64,000 bases of DNA, from NCBI GenBank assembly GCA_903813345.2, contig CAIIXF020000011.1, positions 5,540,571 through 5,604,570 on the forward strand, written 5' to 3'. Origin of the DNA: Owenia fusiformis (taxonomy: Eukaryota; Annelida; Polychaeta; Sabellida; Oweniidae). The notes beneath the pieces were generated by a model. It was not told the origin of the DNA. It was given only the letters and a program-made list of their open reading frames with translations, and ran no database searches. The translations under genes and the position numbers were made by a program. Below are positions 25,301-35,161 of this stretch, in pieces (the stretch's first letter is position 1; the number at the start of each line of letters is the position of its first letter).

Positions 25301-28300
25301 TTCAAACTTGTTCAATTCAAATCAAAATAAAATTGCCTTTCTGGCGGTGCATTGCTTTATTTTATTTATTTTTTTTTCAATTTATTTCAATTTCCTTGAT
25401 ATTGATATAAATACAAAAGTATGCCTTTGTTAACTTAATAACAATATCGGCATAGTAAATATTAAAAATATAACACAGGAATTTACACAATACAAAAACC
25501 ACGTAGTATGTTCAGTCTGTATGTATGCTTGCTCCCCATCCCACCCATAAGGTTCCCAAAGGATTCTAGAATGTTTCACTGGCTGTTTAAAACTGTGATT
25601 GCTGTTGAGACATAGTGAGCCACGATTTCAATAATTTTGCTATTCATCACATCACTAACGTTGGTATCCACATACAAAAGTGTATCTGATTTCTTAGAGG
25701 TTGTTAAATTTCTGAAATCGGGCAGACATTCCAGTTCGTCGAGTCCTGCAAGAAGCAATTCCCTTTCATTTATGAGCAGTGGACATTTAATTAGAAAATG
25801 AGAAGTGGTTTGATGAGCTGCACCACATGGACATTTGGGATCATTAACTGTGGTGAAATTGTGGGCATGTAAATGGTTACTAAGCAAGAGTCCAGCTCTG
25901 AGTCTGTTGAAAGTAATTTCTGTTTGTCTTGGCATAGTGTACTCCATTTTGGATGTGGGTAAGGATGCATGGCTCCTTTGCTTCCTGACTGATCTTTTGA
26001 ATCTTGAGATTGGCTGCCCAACTCGGATAGTTGGTGGAAGCCCATTCCAAGCTGAGATGGCACTACAAATTGTAGATTTTTGGTTGAGACACTAGTATGT
26101 AATGGAATCTGATAATCTGGCTGATCTCTCAGCCTTCTAGTGTGAACAATTTCATAAGTTCTCACCACATCACAGATGAAGGGAGGTAAAGCATTAAAGC
26201 GCGCCTTAAAAATATTTTTTTTAAGTGCTCATCCCTTCTCGATGCCAGCTTTTTCCAATTTAGAGAAGAAAGTACCTTATCAGTATTTGACCCATGAATA
26301 GCACCTGAAACTAGGCAGGCTGCTCTATAGTGCAGACTTTCGAGAGCTTGGAGCTTAAGAGCTGATGCTTTATTGTAAATTATGTCACAGTAATCTAAGT
26401 GGGGTATGAAGTAAGCATTGTAAATTGTTTCGAGATGTTTGCTTGATAACTTTTTACTAAGAGCCTTCAGTGGCCTCATTAAGATTTTCAATTTGTTAAT
26501 CAGTTGGTCAATGTGGGCATTAAAGTTTAAGTGTTTATCTAACACTATTCCTAAGTGCTTATGGGTATCTGTCATTGGTATTTGCTCATTTCCTAAGGTT
26601 AATGATGGTTGAGCTGCTAATTGGGTTCTTTGACCATAAAAGGTTAGATCAGCACTTTTTTGGGCTTGAAATTGCATGCGCCAAGTGGTTGCGCATTGAT
26701 TAAGATTGTTCAGATCTTGTTGAAGGGGTTGATTTAAATTCAATAGCATGTCAGAGTTTCTGTCATAGGCATCATAAAGTGACGTATCATCAGCAAAAAA
26801 TGAAAGTTTGGGAGTTTAAGTTGTCAGGTAAATCGATAATATATATTAAAAATAGTAGGGGACCCAAAACAGAACCTTGGGGAACACCGGCATTTATAAT
26901 ATATTGGGGTTTATTAGGATTATTGACCGGAGTGTTGTTGTTACCAATTAATTCAGGATCAGAGGACCAATCGGAAAGGCAGTTATTAATACGCACTTTA
27001 ACCCTTCTGTCTTTAAGATAGGAAGTCATTGCATTGCTTTATTGTACAGAGTTCCCCATTTTAGCAAGTTTTTGGTCCCCAGCTATGATAATCCCTTCTC
27101 ACAGCTAGCTAGGTACACAGAGACTTGCAATCCTTGATTTCCCCCAAAAACGGGTAGGTCAGAAATCCAAATTAACGGTCGAAGTTGGACAGAATGTTAG
27201 CACAAATGCACTCACCTTCGGTTCGTGCTTTGTAAAACATTCTGTCCAACTCGTGCTGAATTTCACCATATTGAATGGCCTATCATTATTTATTCCTTAA
27301 TCAAATAAACTGAAGAATGGTATTTCATCAACATGGCCTCTTACTATCGCATATTTTACGTTAAATGCTTGGTTGCAACATTAAAACATCGCACTTCTTA
27401 TCATATGTACATTGTAGATCAGAAAGTGTGCGAATTTCATCAAAGACCGATGGCATGCCCCATGTATAATATCATTACATGAAGGAACACGTCATTCTCC
27501 TTCATACGTATATGTATATAGTTATGTAAAAATGAAAAGTACATGATTGTGTAGTATTATACTGTGTTTATAAACGACAATATATGATGTTTTGAGCAAT
27601 CTGGTATATACACCCTTCGGGGAAATTTCAAGTAGGCACAGGTGGTCAGTCATTTATTAGAACTGGGCTTTTACCATTTCATTGAAAATAAGTTCATGCC
27701 AATTCCCTCTGCATTAAGGTGGTTTCTTCTTGCTAGCGGCAATGGGATTCCTTGGTATAAAATTCATTTGTCAGCATCATGTTATCGCCCTCGTTCTCTG
27801 TTTGTGAAAGAAGTAAATCGATTCTTTCACTGAAATACAATCTGGGTGGGTGGTATCAGGTGCATCGGACAATATGAGCGTACTGGGTGTGAAAACGCGT
27901 AGGGTATTGCTGTTCGAAAAACAGGTAAACTTAAGTGTTATTTCATTTGGTAGCATGTGGACGTTTTGTAGTGTTTTTACCTAGCAATACGCTCATCATG
28001 TTCGAAGGACATCAAATATCAGCATTCCGAAATTGACAGCCATCCATCAAAGAAATATTTTGATTTTGAAAAAGATTCTACGGTTAACCTATGATGCTCG
28101 GATGGGCCTTGACAGTAATAACAACAGATTTAAGATGGAGTTTTAATTTCCATTTATTACATAAGCCTTAACCGGAAAGAATGCGGTTTTCACTGTCTTA
28201 CAAACTGGAAACTGTTTTCGATGGCAAATGAAAACGAAATCATTATTATTATAATATGACAACCCCCACTTAAATATTGAAAACTGGAGCTTTGATTGTC

Positions 28301-31300
28301 AATTTGTAACAACTGAATGCTTCCTTGATGTACTGGGAACATGATGAGCGTATTGAAAGCAAAATGCTCACGACAGATATAAAATTACGGCTTTCTTACC
28401 GTTTTATTTTCTTTTATTCTTGACGAAAATAATCCCCGGGAAATAATCTACGCTATCTACTCGCTTGACGTAGCTGAAATAGTTTTACCGCAGTCAAGAA
28501 TTCAACTGATGTTCAACTGAAATAAACAAGGAGACGATTTTATGTTTTACTTTGCACATGCTCGATTCGTAGCAAACACGCGCTCTTGAATTTTCACGTG
28601 ATCATATCGTTCTGCAAATTGATTGGATAAAGTATCGAATGAAGCGCTTAATGCTCATGAATACTTAATCAGTGGCAATATATCATTGTTTGATTTGGTT
28701 GGTATAGAGAATCAGTATTATACGCTGACGTTGCAGATTTTATCGGAATGTATTAAGTAAGACGGAGCATTGAACTCGTTAAATGATCGAGAGTTATTGA
28801 TTAAGGGAAAGGCGTTGTGATTATCATCCTAAATCGTGTCTATTTATTTCATTATATCTAATTGAATAGAATAAGATAATGTAGTGGGATATTTTAAAGA
28901 TAATAGTCATGATCAATTTATTTGATTTTAGCACTTACGTACAAATCAGCATGCTAATCCCATTACAATGTAAGGCTACGTAGAAAGCAGCTGAACGACT
29001 AGTGGTTTATTAAAACAATTGTACCACACAAAATCAGGTGGAGGGTACATGCGTTATAAAAAAATATCCTATGGTTTTGAAAAAATATCCTTTATATCCA
29101 TGAGTGGATATTAATATCTTCATGAGTGAGTGCAGCGAATGAGTGAAGATATAAATATCCATGAGTGGATATAATTGATAATTTTTCAAAACTATAAGAT
29201 TGTCCGTATATCTCATAGGAAATCGTCATAAGTGAAAAAATTTAAAAAATAATGTGAAAAAATGTTGCAAAGAAATTTTGAAAAAAAATATTTTGGGAAA
29301 AAAATATTTAAAAATTGAACCAAATTTTTTTTGAAAAAATTCGAAAGCATCGAATATCACTTTTCAAACCATCTAATATCACTTTTTCAGTAGTTTTTAA
29401 GCAGTGATATTCGATAGTTTAAAAGTGATATTCGATGGTTTGAAAAGTGATATTCGATGGTTTGATGTGGCGAAAAATTGCCTACTCTGTATTTGAGTTT
29501 GTACCAATAAAACAAGTATCCAATAATCATGTTTATTCCATACCTTGTATTGTTATAGATAAATAACATGCGGTTATATAATTATTATCTGAATTTAGCG
29601 GGTGATTTATATATCACCCGCTCATCAAATCTACGACGTCCCGATCACAAATTCAGAGAGTAGATACGGAGCCAGGGGACTTGAGAATAATACAAACCCT
29701 CATAATCTACTAAATATAAATATAAAATAATACAGATATGCAGATATTCCGTATATCAAAAACCTCCCATTGAATAACCTCTATGTATTACTTTTTTCTT
29801 GCATTCTAGCCAGCTGTATAGTAACGGGATCGAGCAGGCACATAACTAACAACGAGGGTCGACCAAGTGATATCTTAAATACGTGAGTTGTAAAAATGAA
29901 TTTAATAAAGTTGATGAACCTTTCACTTGTTTTACAAATACGACTGTAAAATAATCTACCGATCTTTGTAGCACCGTTGATCCAAATCCTCTTTTTGCAA
30001 ATTCAAATGTTTAGAAAAATTGATGAACGAAGTACTCGGCGAATTTATTGCTTATTAAAGGCAGAATCAGATCTAAAGGGGTGACAAAATTACAAGCAAC
30101 ATGTATAATTGAACTACCAATCTATTCATTACAATCTCAAATACATCTCCCGAAAGATTCAAGATATGTTATAATGAAGTTATCATAGATTCAAAGTGCA
30201 AAAATGAGTGTAAAATGTTTAAATTCTCCCTAATAATATAAATGGTTAACCATTCTTATAAAAAATACCTTGGATTATTTGAATGTCAATCCACATTTGC
30301 ATGTTTAATCACAACATGTACATAAACAGGGTCATCATGTGGTATATCATTCAAGTTTTATACAGATTCAACTAATATAACACACTTTAATAAATCATGA
30401 AATTTAGCCACTTTTCCAAGATTTTAGCATGTAAGTGAATGGAACTCTAGCCCAAATTAAAAGCTGAATAAAAGATGGCAGCACTAGATTTCATTGATTT
30501 TTCTGCTATTTAGAAACTATCCTATTGTGCAAGATGAGTTCTGATAATATTCCTTTTTATTGTATGTTGCCTGACTTTGATTCCCTTTCATATGGCCAAA
30601 GTATAAGGCTCGGCACTATCTCATGATCAGTTATTAATGTGAGTTATCTCTCTGAGAACGAAAATCAAAATTTCCCTGTTAGATTCAGAGTATCCAGTGC
30701 ATTATGAAAGTTACGTAATTTTGTGAAGTCGTCACACTACATGCTAAAAATCTCCGGTTATACTACATAGTCACGCGGTACTAACTTCGACCGTTAATTT
30801 GAATATTTGACCCAATGGATGTTCTTGTAAGTGCAATTGACCAAATCAACGTTTTTAAATAAAGTATACTTGTTCTGACGTTGAGGTACCTGTTCCTATT
30901 TATTAATGTTTTGGGAAGTATATTTTTCTGCAAAATATTACAACGCATCGTATTGTATAGGATGTTAATTAGGTTAATTAAAACAATTATATATTACCAC
31001 GCGGTACTAACTTCGACCGTTAATTTGAATTTTTGACCTACCGGATGTTTGAAGATCAAGGATTACGAGTCTCAAACTGCACCGTTTTTCTTCAAACTTG
31101 TTCCATTCAAAGCAAAACAAAAATCCCTTTATGTTGGTATATTATTCTCTTAAACAGCGTCCCTATAGCTACTTCCAGCGGCATTTTGGTCCCCAGCTGA
31201 AAGAAGGCCTTCTAACAACTTGGGACCAAAACGCTGCTAGAACGGGAGACTCTTTACAATAAAATAATGCACCGACAGAAAGGCAATTTTGTTTTGCTTT

Positions 31301-31738
31301 TAATGGTATAAGTAAAACGGTGCAGTATGAGACTCGCAATCCTTGATTTTCAAGCCACTGGTAGGTCAAAAATTCAAATTAACGTTCGAAGTTAGATACC
31401 GCGTGATAGCGTTTTTCTAAATATCATATATTTCACTTAATTTCAGTTACGATGTGGGTGATAGCCTGCTATGGAAGATGCTGTCAGCGGGACTGGTCGA
31501 ATACTCTCCTGGTTTTACTGTTAATAGTCGCATAGCTCAATCGAACGAAGACGCAATGGATGCAAACAAACTAGACACATTCCAAAAACGCCGTGATGAC
31601 CATGCGAAACGAGACATGCACGAAGCATGCTGCAGAAACGTTATGGACGCATGCTCAATGCACAAATGGGGGCATGGTTGTATCGAGGCCTTACAAGGCA
31701 GAATGTGTGGATCTATGGGACTTTGTCAAAACAAGTAG
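22342..31738 (+). CDS. Secreted six-cysteine peptide precursor, paralog 1
   Basis: Three coding exons: 22342-22405, 29810-29882 and 31447-31738 (stop TAG), all with GT-AG borders, introns of phase 1 then phase 2; 142 aa. Exon 1 encodes a signal peptide (MHSLANKSIFASTTILNLMIL) that continues as ASC in exon 2. Exon 3 opens with TYDVGDSLLWK. The KRR and KR dibasic sites (FQKRRDDHAKRD) precede a C-terminal domain with six cysteines spaced CC-x6-C-x8-C-x8-C-x5-C and ending MCGSMGLCQNK. This architecture suggests a prohormone processed in the secretory pathway, with three disulfides in the mature peptide. I do not recognise the family; a hormone, antimicrobial or other secreted effector are all possible. 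The paralog at 48524-52420 has the same exon phases and cysteine spacing, which strongly supports the gene model. Intron 1 is 7.4 kb and filled with repeats. Confidence 0.85.
23942..24475. mobile_element. Foldback element with ~260-bp arms
   Basis: The left arm (GGCGGTCGACCTTAAAGTAT, then TTTTTAGTTTTCATCGAATT, ACATGGAAACT, and CACCGCTTAAGGGAAGGTAA) pairs with the right arm to about 24475, where each block recurs as its reverse complement. The centre is near 24210. Arms differ by scattered substitutions. No ORF. Confidence 0.8.
25362..27029 (-). mobile_element. 5'-truncated non-LTR retrotransposon with 14-bp target-site duplication
   Basis: The flanks TGCATTGCTTTATT at 25348-25361 and 27030-27043 are an exact 14-bp target duplication, as expected for target-primed reverse transcription. 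The 3' end (low coordinates) is A-rich on the minus strand and the 5' end is truncated inside the reverse transcriptase, the usual fate of LINE insertions. Confidence 0.9.
25576..27029 (-). pseudogene. LINE reverse transcriptase remnant with frameshifts
   Basis: The first frame (26790-27029) starts within the RT fingers/palm and has GVPQGSVLGPLLFLIYIIDL. A frameshift near 26800 moves to a frame with FFADDTSLYDAYD, carrying the catalytic Asp pair, and continues to 26162 with HKHLGIVLDKHLNFNAHI and the thumb-like C-terminal helices. A further shift leads to 25576-25947, with RLRAGLLLSNHL and a CPCGAAHQTTSHFLIKCP Cys/His cluster. At least two frameshifts and the 5' truncation make it inactive. 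It differs from the LINE at 1-11.1 kb and has Jockey/CR1-like motifs, but the clade is not firmly assigned. Confidence 0.85.
27177..27250. repeat. Short palindrome at the edge of the family F element
   Basis: AGTTGGACAGAATGTTAGCAC pairs with the downstream AAAACATTCTGTCCAACT around a loop near 27215. It overlaps the right end of the family F element and may be a separate small foldback insertion. Confidence 0.6.
29810..29882 (+). other. Coding exon 2 of peptide paralog 1
   Basis: A 73-nt exon between a TTCTAG acceptor and a GTGAGT donor, entering in phase 1 and leaving in phase 2. It encodes the end of the signal region (ASC) and a short polar pro-segment. The equivalent exon of paralog 2 is 76 nt with the same phases. 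Confidence 0.8.
30054..30272 (+). repeat. Dispersed repeat, copy 2 (partner at 11583-11807)
   Basis: Starts TTAAAGGCAGAATCAGATCT and ends near GGTTAACCATTCTTATAAAA. It matches the reverse complement of the copy in the RASL11-like intron. Located in intron 2 of peptide paralog 1. Confidence 0.7.
30996..31409. mobile_element. Inverted-repeat element family F, intact copy
   Basis: The left end has ACGCGGTACTAACTTCGACC followed by GTTAATTTGAATTTTTGACC; the right end is the inverse (AAATTCAAATTAACGTTCGA, then AGTTAGATACCGCGTGATA). The inner halves also pair (TTTTGGTCCCCAGCTG against GGGACCAAAACG). A solo end with the same start lies at 30769-30830. The element ends only ~37 bp before the exon 3 acceptor of the peptide gene. 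Confidence 0.8.
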
Positions 31739-32411
31739 TGGACATTAATGTGCCTTCAGAAAAATGAATACCTACGTATAATCACGATTTACATTACATA
31801 TAATTAGAGGACATAGAATTCCTAATATTGATACCTGCAACAGGTTAATTAGACAACTTTATAAGTTGGTCGTTAGATGTGTCCATACATGAATATTTTT
31901 GTCAGTTTTTCTCATGGACTTTCAAGACCCTTTGGTTTTTCTATATCACTGTTCCACATCAAGATATAGATGGCGCTAATTGCAGTTACAGTAATCAAAA
32001 TAGTGGACACAAATTCTTGCAAATTAGATTCAATTACACAGGTCATTGCCTTATGACATTCAATTACAGATCTTTGCCCTACGTAACCGTGATGTCAATA
32101 AGCTTGATTTGTCAATCGTACGACGATCATGCAACTAATCACTCAACGGTAAAAATCTAGTGGACAACGGGTTATAATGAGACAAGGGAAAAATTAGGAC
32201 ATTTGAATTGTTGACACTTGACTGAGTTGCAGTCACATGAACGCTTTGAAATTCTTAGAGAATTCTTAGAGAATTTGGAAAAATAACTTTGACTTTTTGA
32301 GATTCATATACAAATCCTAAGGCGTCATATTTAAGACTGTGAAACAACCCGACAGCTACCTGTAGTTTGTATGTCGTAGATAGACATATTTACGCGATAT
32401 GATATTTTCCC

Positions 32412-32760
32412 TGCAAAACCGTTTGCAAGATTCATCTGAAATCTTCGGGGATGTTTCTACGTGTAAAGATTTAGAACTAATTAGTTTTTGGTCATTCTGG
32501 GAAAATCTTAGGGCGGCCATTTTGGAATTTCCGTCCTAAAATTTTGTCTGTCCAGGCTCGTCTACAGGTTTCCAGAAAACCCGTTTCAGGGATTCATTTG
32601 AAATTTCCAGGAATGTTCTAACTATACAATTTTAGAACTTATTAGTGTTTAGGTATTCTGGGTAAATGTTAAGGCGGCCGTTTTAGATTTTCCATCCCAA
32701 AATCTTGTTTGTCAATGTTTGTCTACAGGTTTCCAGCCAAACCGTTGGATTCATCTCCGT
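32412..32760 (+). repeat. Tandem duplication, period ~165 bp, about two copies
   Basis: The series 'accgttt..gattcat.tgaaat', 'tagaact.attag', 'attctggg.aaat', 'ggcggcc.ttttgga' and 'gtctacaggtttccag' occurs at about 32412-32578 and again at 32579-32740, and a third copy begins. Diverged and non-coding. Confidence 0.65.
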
Positions 32761-33469
32761 GACTTGTTTAATTTCGAACTAGCATTTGCTAAAAATGAAT
32801 ATAAAAGATGATGATCTTGATGTGTATATGATATTTTTATATGTCTGAATAGCTTAATAAAGCTTGCATGCCCAAAAATGTTCTCGTCTCTGTATGAAAG
32901 AAGTTATTGGTCATCTAATTCCTTGACTTCCTCAACATTGATGATTTCAATTAACAAATGGCATACTTATTAACAGTCCCTCAATAGGCCATATTAATGG
33001 CTTTAGAATATCGAGCTCTCGAGGAGGATTGGCTCTCTACACCGCGCGATTTTTTCCAACTCAGAATTTGAATCTCGAATTCAGATCTTATTTCAAAACA
33101 AAAATTAAAACATACATGAAGTAATCAAGATATTAGTTCAAATCCTTTGGAATGTTGATTATAAATTTATAGTCTGTTATTATGTCAGAAAATAGTTGTC
33201 GTCGATCGAGGTCTCAAGGTTGAATATCAAGTTTTAAGCCTGTGATCCATTCCTTCTTGGAGTTTCAAAACTCCCGTGATGTTTTTAATTTCATCTTACA
33301 AAAAGCACAAAATCGCCATTGTAAGCCACTATCAGGCGTATTTGTTTTGTAATACTTAAAGTGTAAAAGATCTTATAAAAGGTTCTGTCTTGAAGGAATT
33401 GGTCAGGTAAACCAACCACTTTTAGATGTGACCTTTACTTGACCTTCGAAAACGCTATCTTTGTTTCTC

Positions 33470-33523
33470 GAATTCGCCACCTGGTGGTGAAACAGGTAAC
33501 TACCTACTGGCATCTAGGTTATT
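33470..33523 (-). repeat. Truncated end of MITE family D
   Basis: TTCGCCACCTGGTGGTGAAA, then CAGGTAACTACCTACTGGCA and TCTAGGTTATT, match one end of the copies at 20351-20780 and 54811-55254. The rest of the element is absent. Confidence 0.7.
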
Positions 33524-35155
33524 GTTAAGCATTGACAAAAAACAGACATGATACCATGACATTATTAATTTGAAATCATGTTTAACTAATAATCTTTTAG
33601 TTAAAATGAAATGCAATTACTGTCGTAGACATGTAAAAGGAAAAGCTATTTAAAACTATTTCAAACCACTTAGTGGCAAATGTGTTTAATACAAGTTTTC
33701 AATCATAATTAAAACATTGTAATCTTTCTGACAATGGCGTCATTAGCAAGACAGATAAACCCTGATTACTAGTAACACATCATTTGAAAGTAATCGGTTT
33801 TAAAAGGTGTCACTTACGTCATGTGGTTTTATAGAAAATGAATCCCGACTCATGTATTAGAAATTGCGAGAGAAATTTATACACTCCCCTCCTCCATAAG
33901 TTTGGCACCCATTTTTTTATTGGATATCATAGAGAAGTCTGTCGAGGTTTAAATCTTAATTCTGTTGGTAAATACAACATTTCTGAAATTTATGACTTCG
34001 ATGAGTTTCCCTACATTGTCAAATACAATCAGGGTTTAATAAGTGATCAAAAAGTGAACAAAGTGGAGCTTCCTGCTGTCAAATTTATTTTGGGGGGGGG
34101 ACGTTTGGAAAGTTCATGAGCTAAAATTAAGAATTTAAAATATTGCAGCCTTAACCACTGATCATATTACCGTATAAGTGGTATTTATTCCGAGTGGTTA
34201 AATTGCCGAAAGGTCAAATTTTAACATTTTCCTTTTCCTAATTTTAATTTTCCTAATGACAAGAAACTTCCCCGACAAAATAGTGAAGATAATAGTTCCG
34301 ACACTTACTTTTCAGAAAATAGTTCCGACACTTAATTTTCCGAACCTGGCAAAAATAGGCAAAAGGAAAATTAAATGATTAGGCAAAATTGCCACTTTTA
34401 CAGTAATAAAATGGTTTTTCTGCCATCAGAACTGCAGGTTATACAAATCCATGTAGCGACTTAGAACGCGTTGAACTAGGAGCACGAGGAGTAACGATGG
34501 CTAAACCCGAAAATGGCCGAAGATCAAACCCTTATTTTTCAATTTGAATTTGATTGGTTCCTCGGAGTATCTTCGGCCATCTTCGTGATTTAAACACCTT
34601 CGTTTGTAATGAATCAGTTCTCTCGCGTATTACTATACATGTAGGTCGTGTGTTGAAGATGGAGACGCTCCAAAACTTGTTTTACTGGCGGCGTGCGTTG
34701 GCTTGGGACGTGTTGAAGGGTGTTTCATGCGTACTGGTGCACGAGTGTTCCACATCTCTACCAACTCTCCCACCTGCCTACACTTCGCATACTTTGGATG
34801 ACTTCTTTCAGTCTACAAGAAGATATCACGCGTTTAACAGGAGACAGCTTGATAAATATGGTGTATCAACTTGCTGTGTGTATAAATATAGCTCCATTTG
34901 AACATGTTTTTATATCACAAGTAAACACATTATTTTCAGGAAACATTATTTTGGGGACTCTTAATTAATTAAGAATGTACCAGTATTTAGGTGAAGATTG
35001 AAAAGACCCTCACTTATGCAGTTTTTAATTCTTATGTCCCAAGAATACGCCGAGGTTTCGTTTACACGTGTGATGCATTGTCAGGCTTATTCTGACATTC
35101 ACTTGTCCTTAAAATTAAGATTAAAAATACTTTATGAAAACACAAAATCATAAAT

Positions 35156-35161
35156 TTTATT
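35156..35161 (-). terminator. Polyadenylation signal overlapping the stop codon
   Basis: On the minus strand the stop TGA (35161-35163) runs directly into ATAAAA, so AATAAA (35156-35161) shares its first A with the stop codon. If used, the 3' UTR would be about 10-30 nt, consistent with a very compact gene. Confidence 0.55.

Larger units (their letters stand above)
25208..27190. mobile_element. Inverted-repeat element (family F) interrupted by a LINE
   Basis: The left end (GCGCGGAACTATCTTCGATC, GTTAATTTGAATTTTTGACC) and right end (GGTAGGTCAGAAATCCAAAT, TAACGGTCGAAGTTGG) are inverted, and match the intact copy at 30996-31409. The interior is split by the retrotransposon at 25362-27029, flanked by duplications of TGCATTGCTTTATT. 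Without the LINE the element would be about 300 bp. Confidence 0.8.
22406..29809. other. Intron 1 of peptide paralog 1
   Basis: Runs from a GTATGT donor to a TTCTAG acceptor. It contains a foldback element (23942-24475), an inverted-repeat element split by a LINE (25208-27190), a palindrome (27177-27250), and AT-rich inverted motifs at 29060-29480. An exon-like stretch at 27869-27933 has borders but an incompatible phase. Confidence 0.7.
31739..35155. other. Spacer between peptide paralog 1 and the membrane glycoprotein gene
   Basis: No confirmed gene. It includes the presumed 3' UTR of paralog 1, though no polyadenylation signal close to the stop was recognised (an AATAAA is at about 32854). 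There is also a ~165-bp tandem duplication (32412-32760), a truncated family D end (33470-33523), a MITE-like end at about 33880, and unassigned ORFs at 33838-34119 and 34554-34901. Confidence 0.55.

Noticed and set aside
27869-27933. Exon-like stretch (TATCAG acceptor, open frame, CAG|GTAAAC donor) inside intron 1 of peptide paralog 1
   Set aside because: It enters in a compatible phase but leaves in phase 0, which cannot join the phase 1 start of exon 2, and paralog 2 has no counterpart.
33838-34119. 93-aa plus-strand ORF
   Set aside because: It overlaps a MITE-like end shared with 49326-49546, and its apparent similarity to the reverse frame there is explained by the shared repeat.
34554-34901. 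115-aa plus-strand ORF with dibasic sites and a GVSTCC segment recalling an insulin A chain
   Set aside because: No signal peptide, no B-chain cysteine pattern and the remaining A-chain cysteines are missing; the resemblance is too slight.
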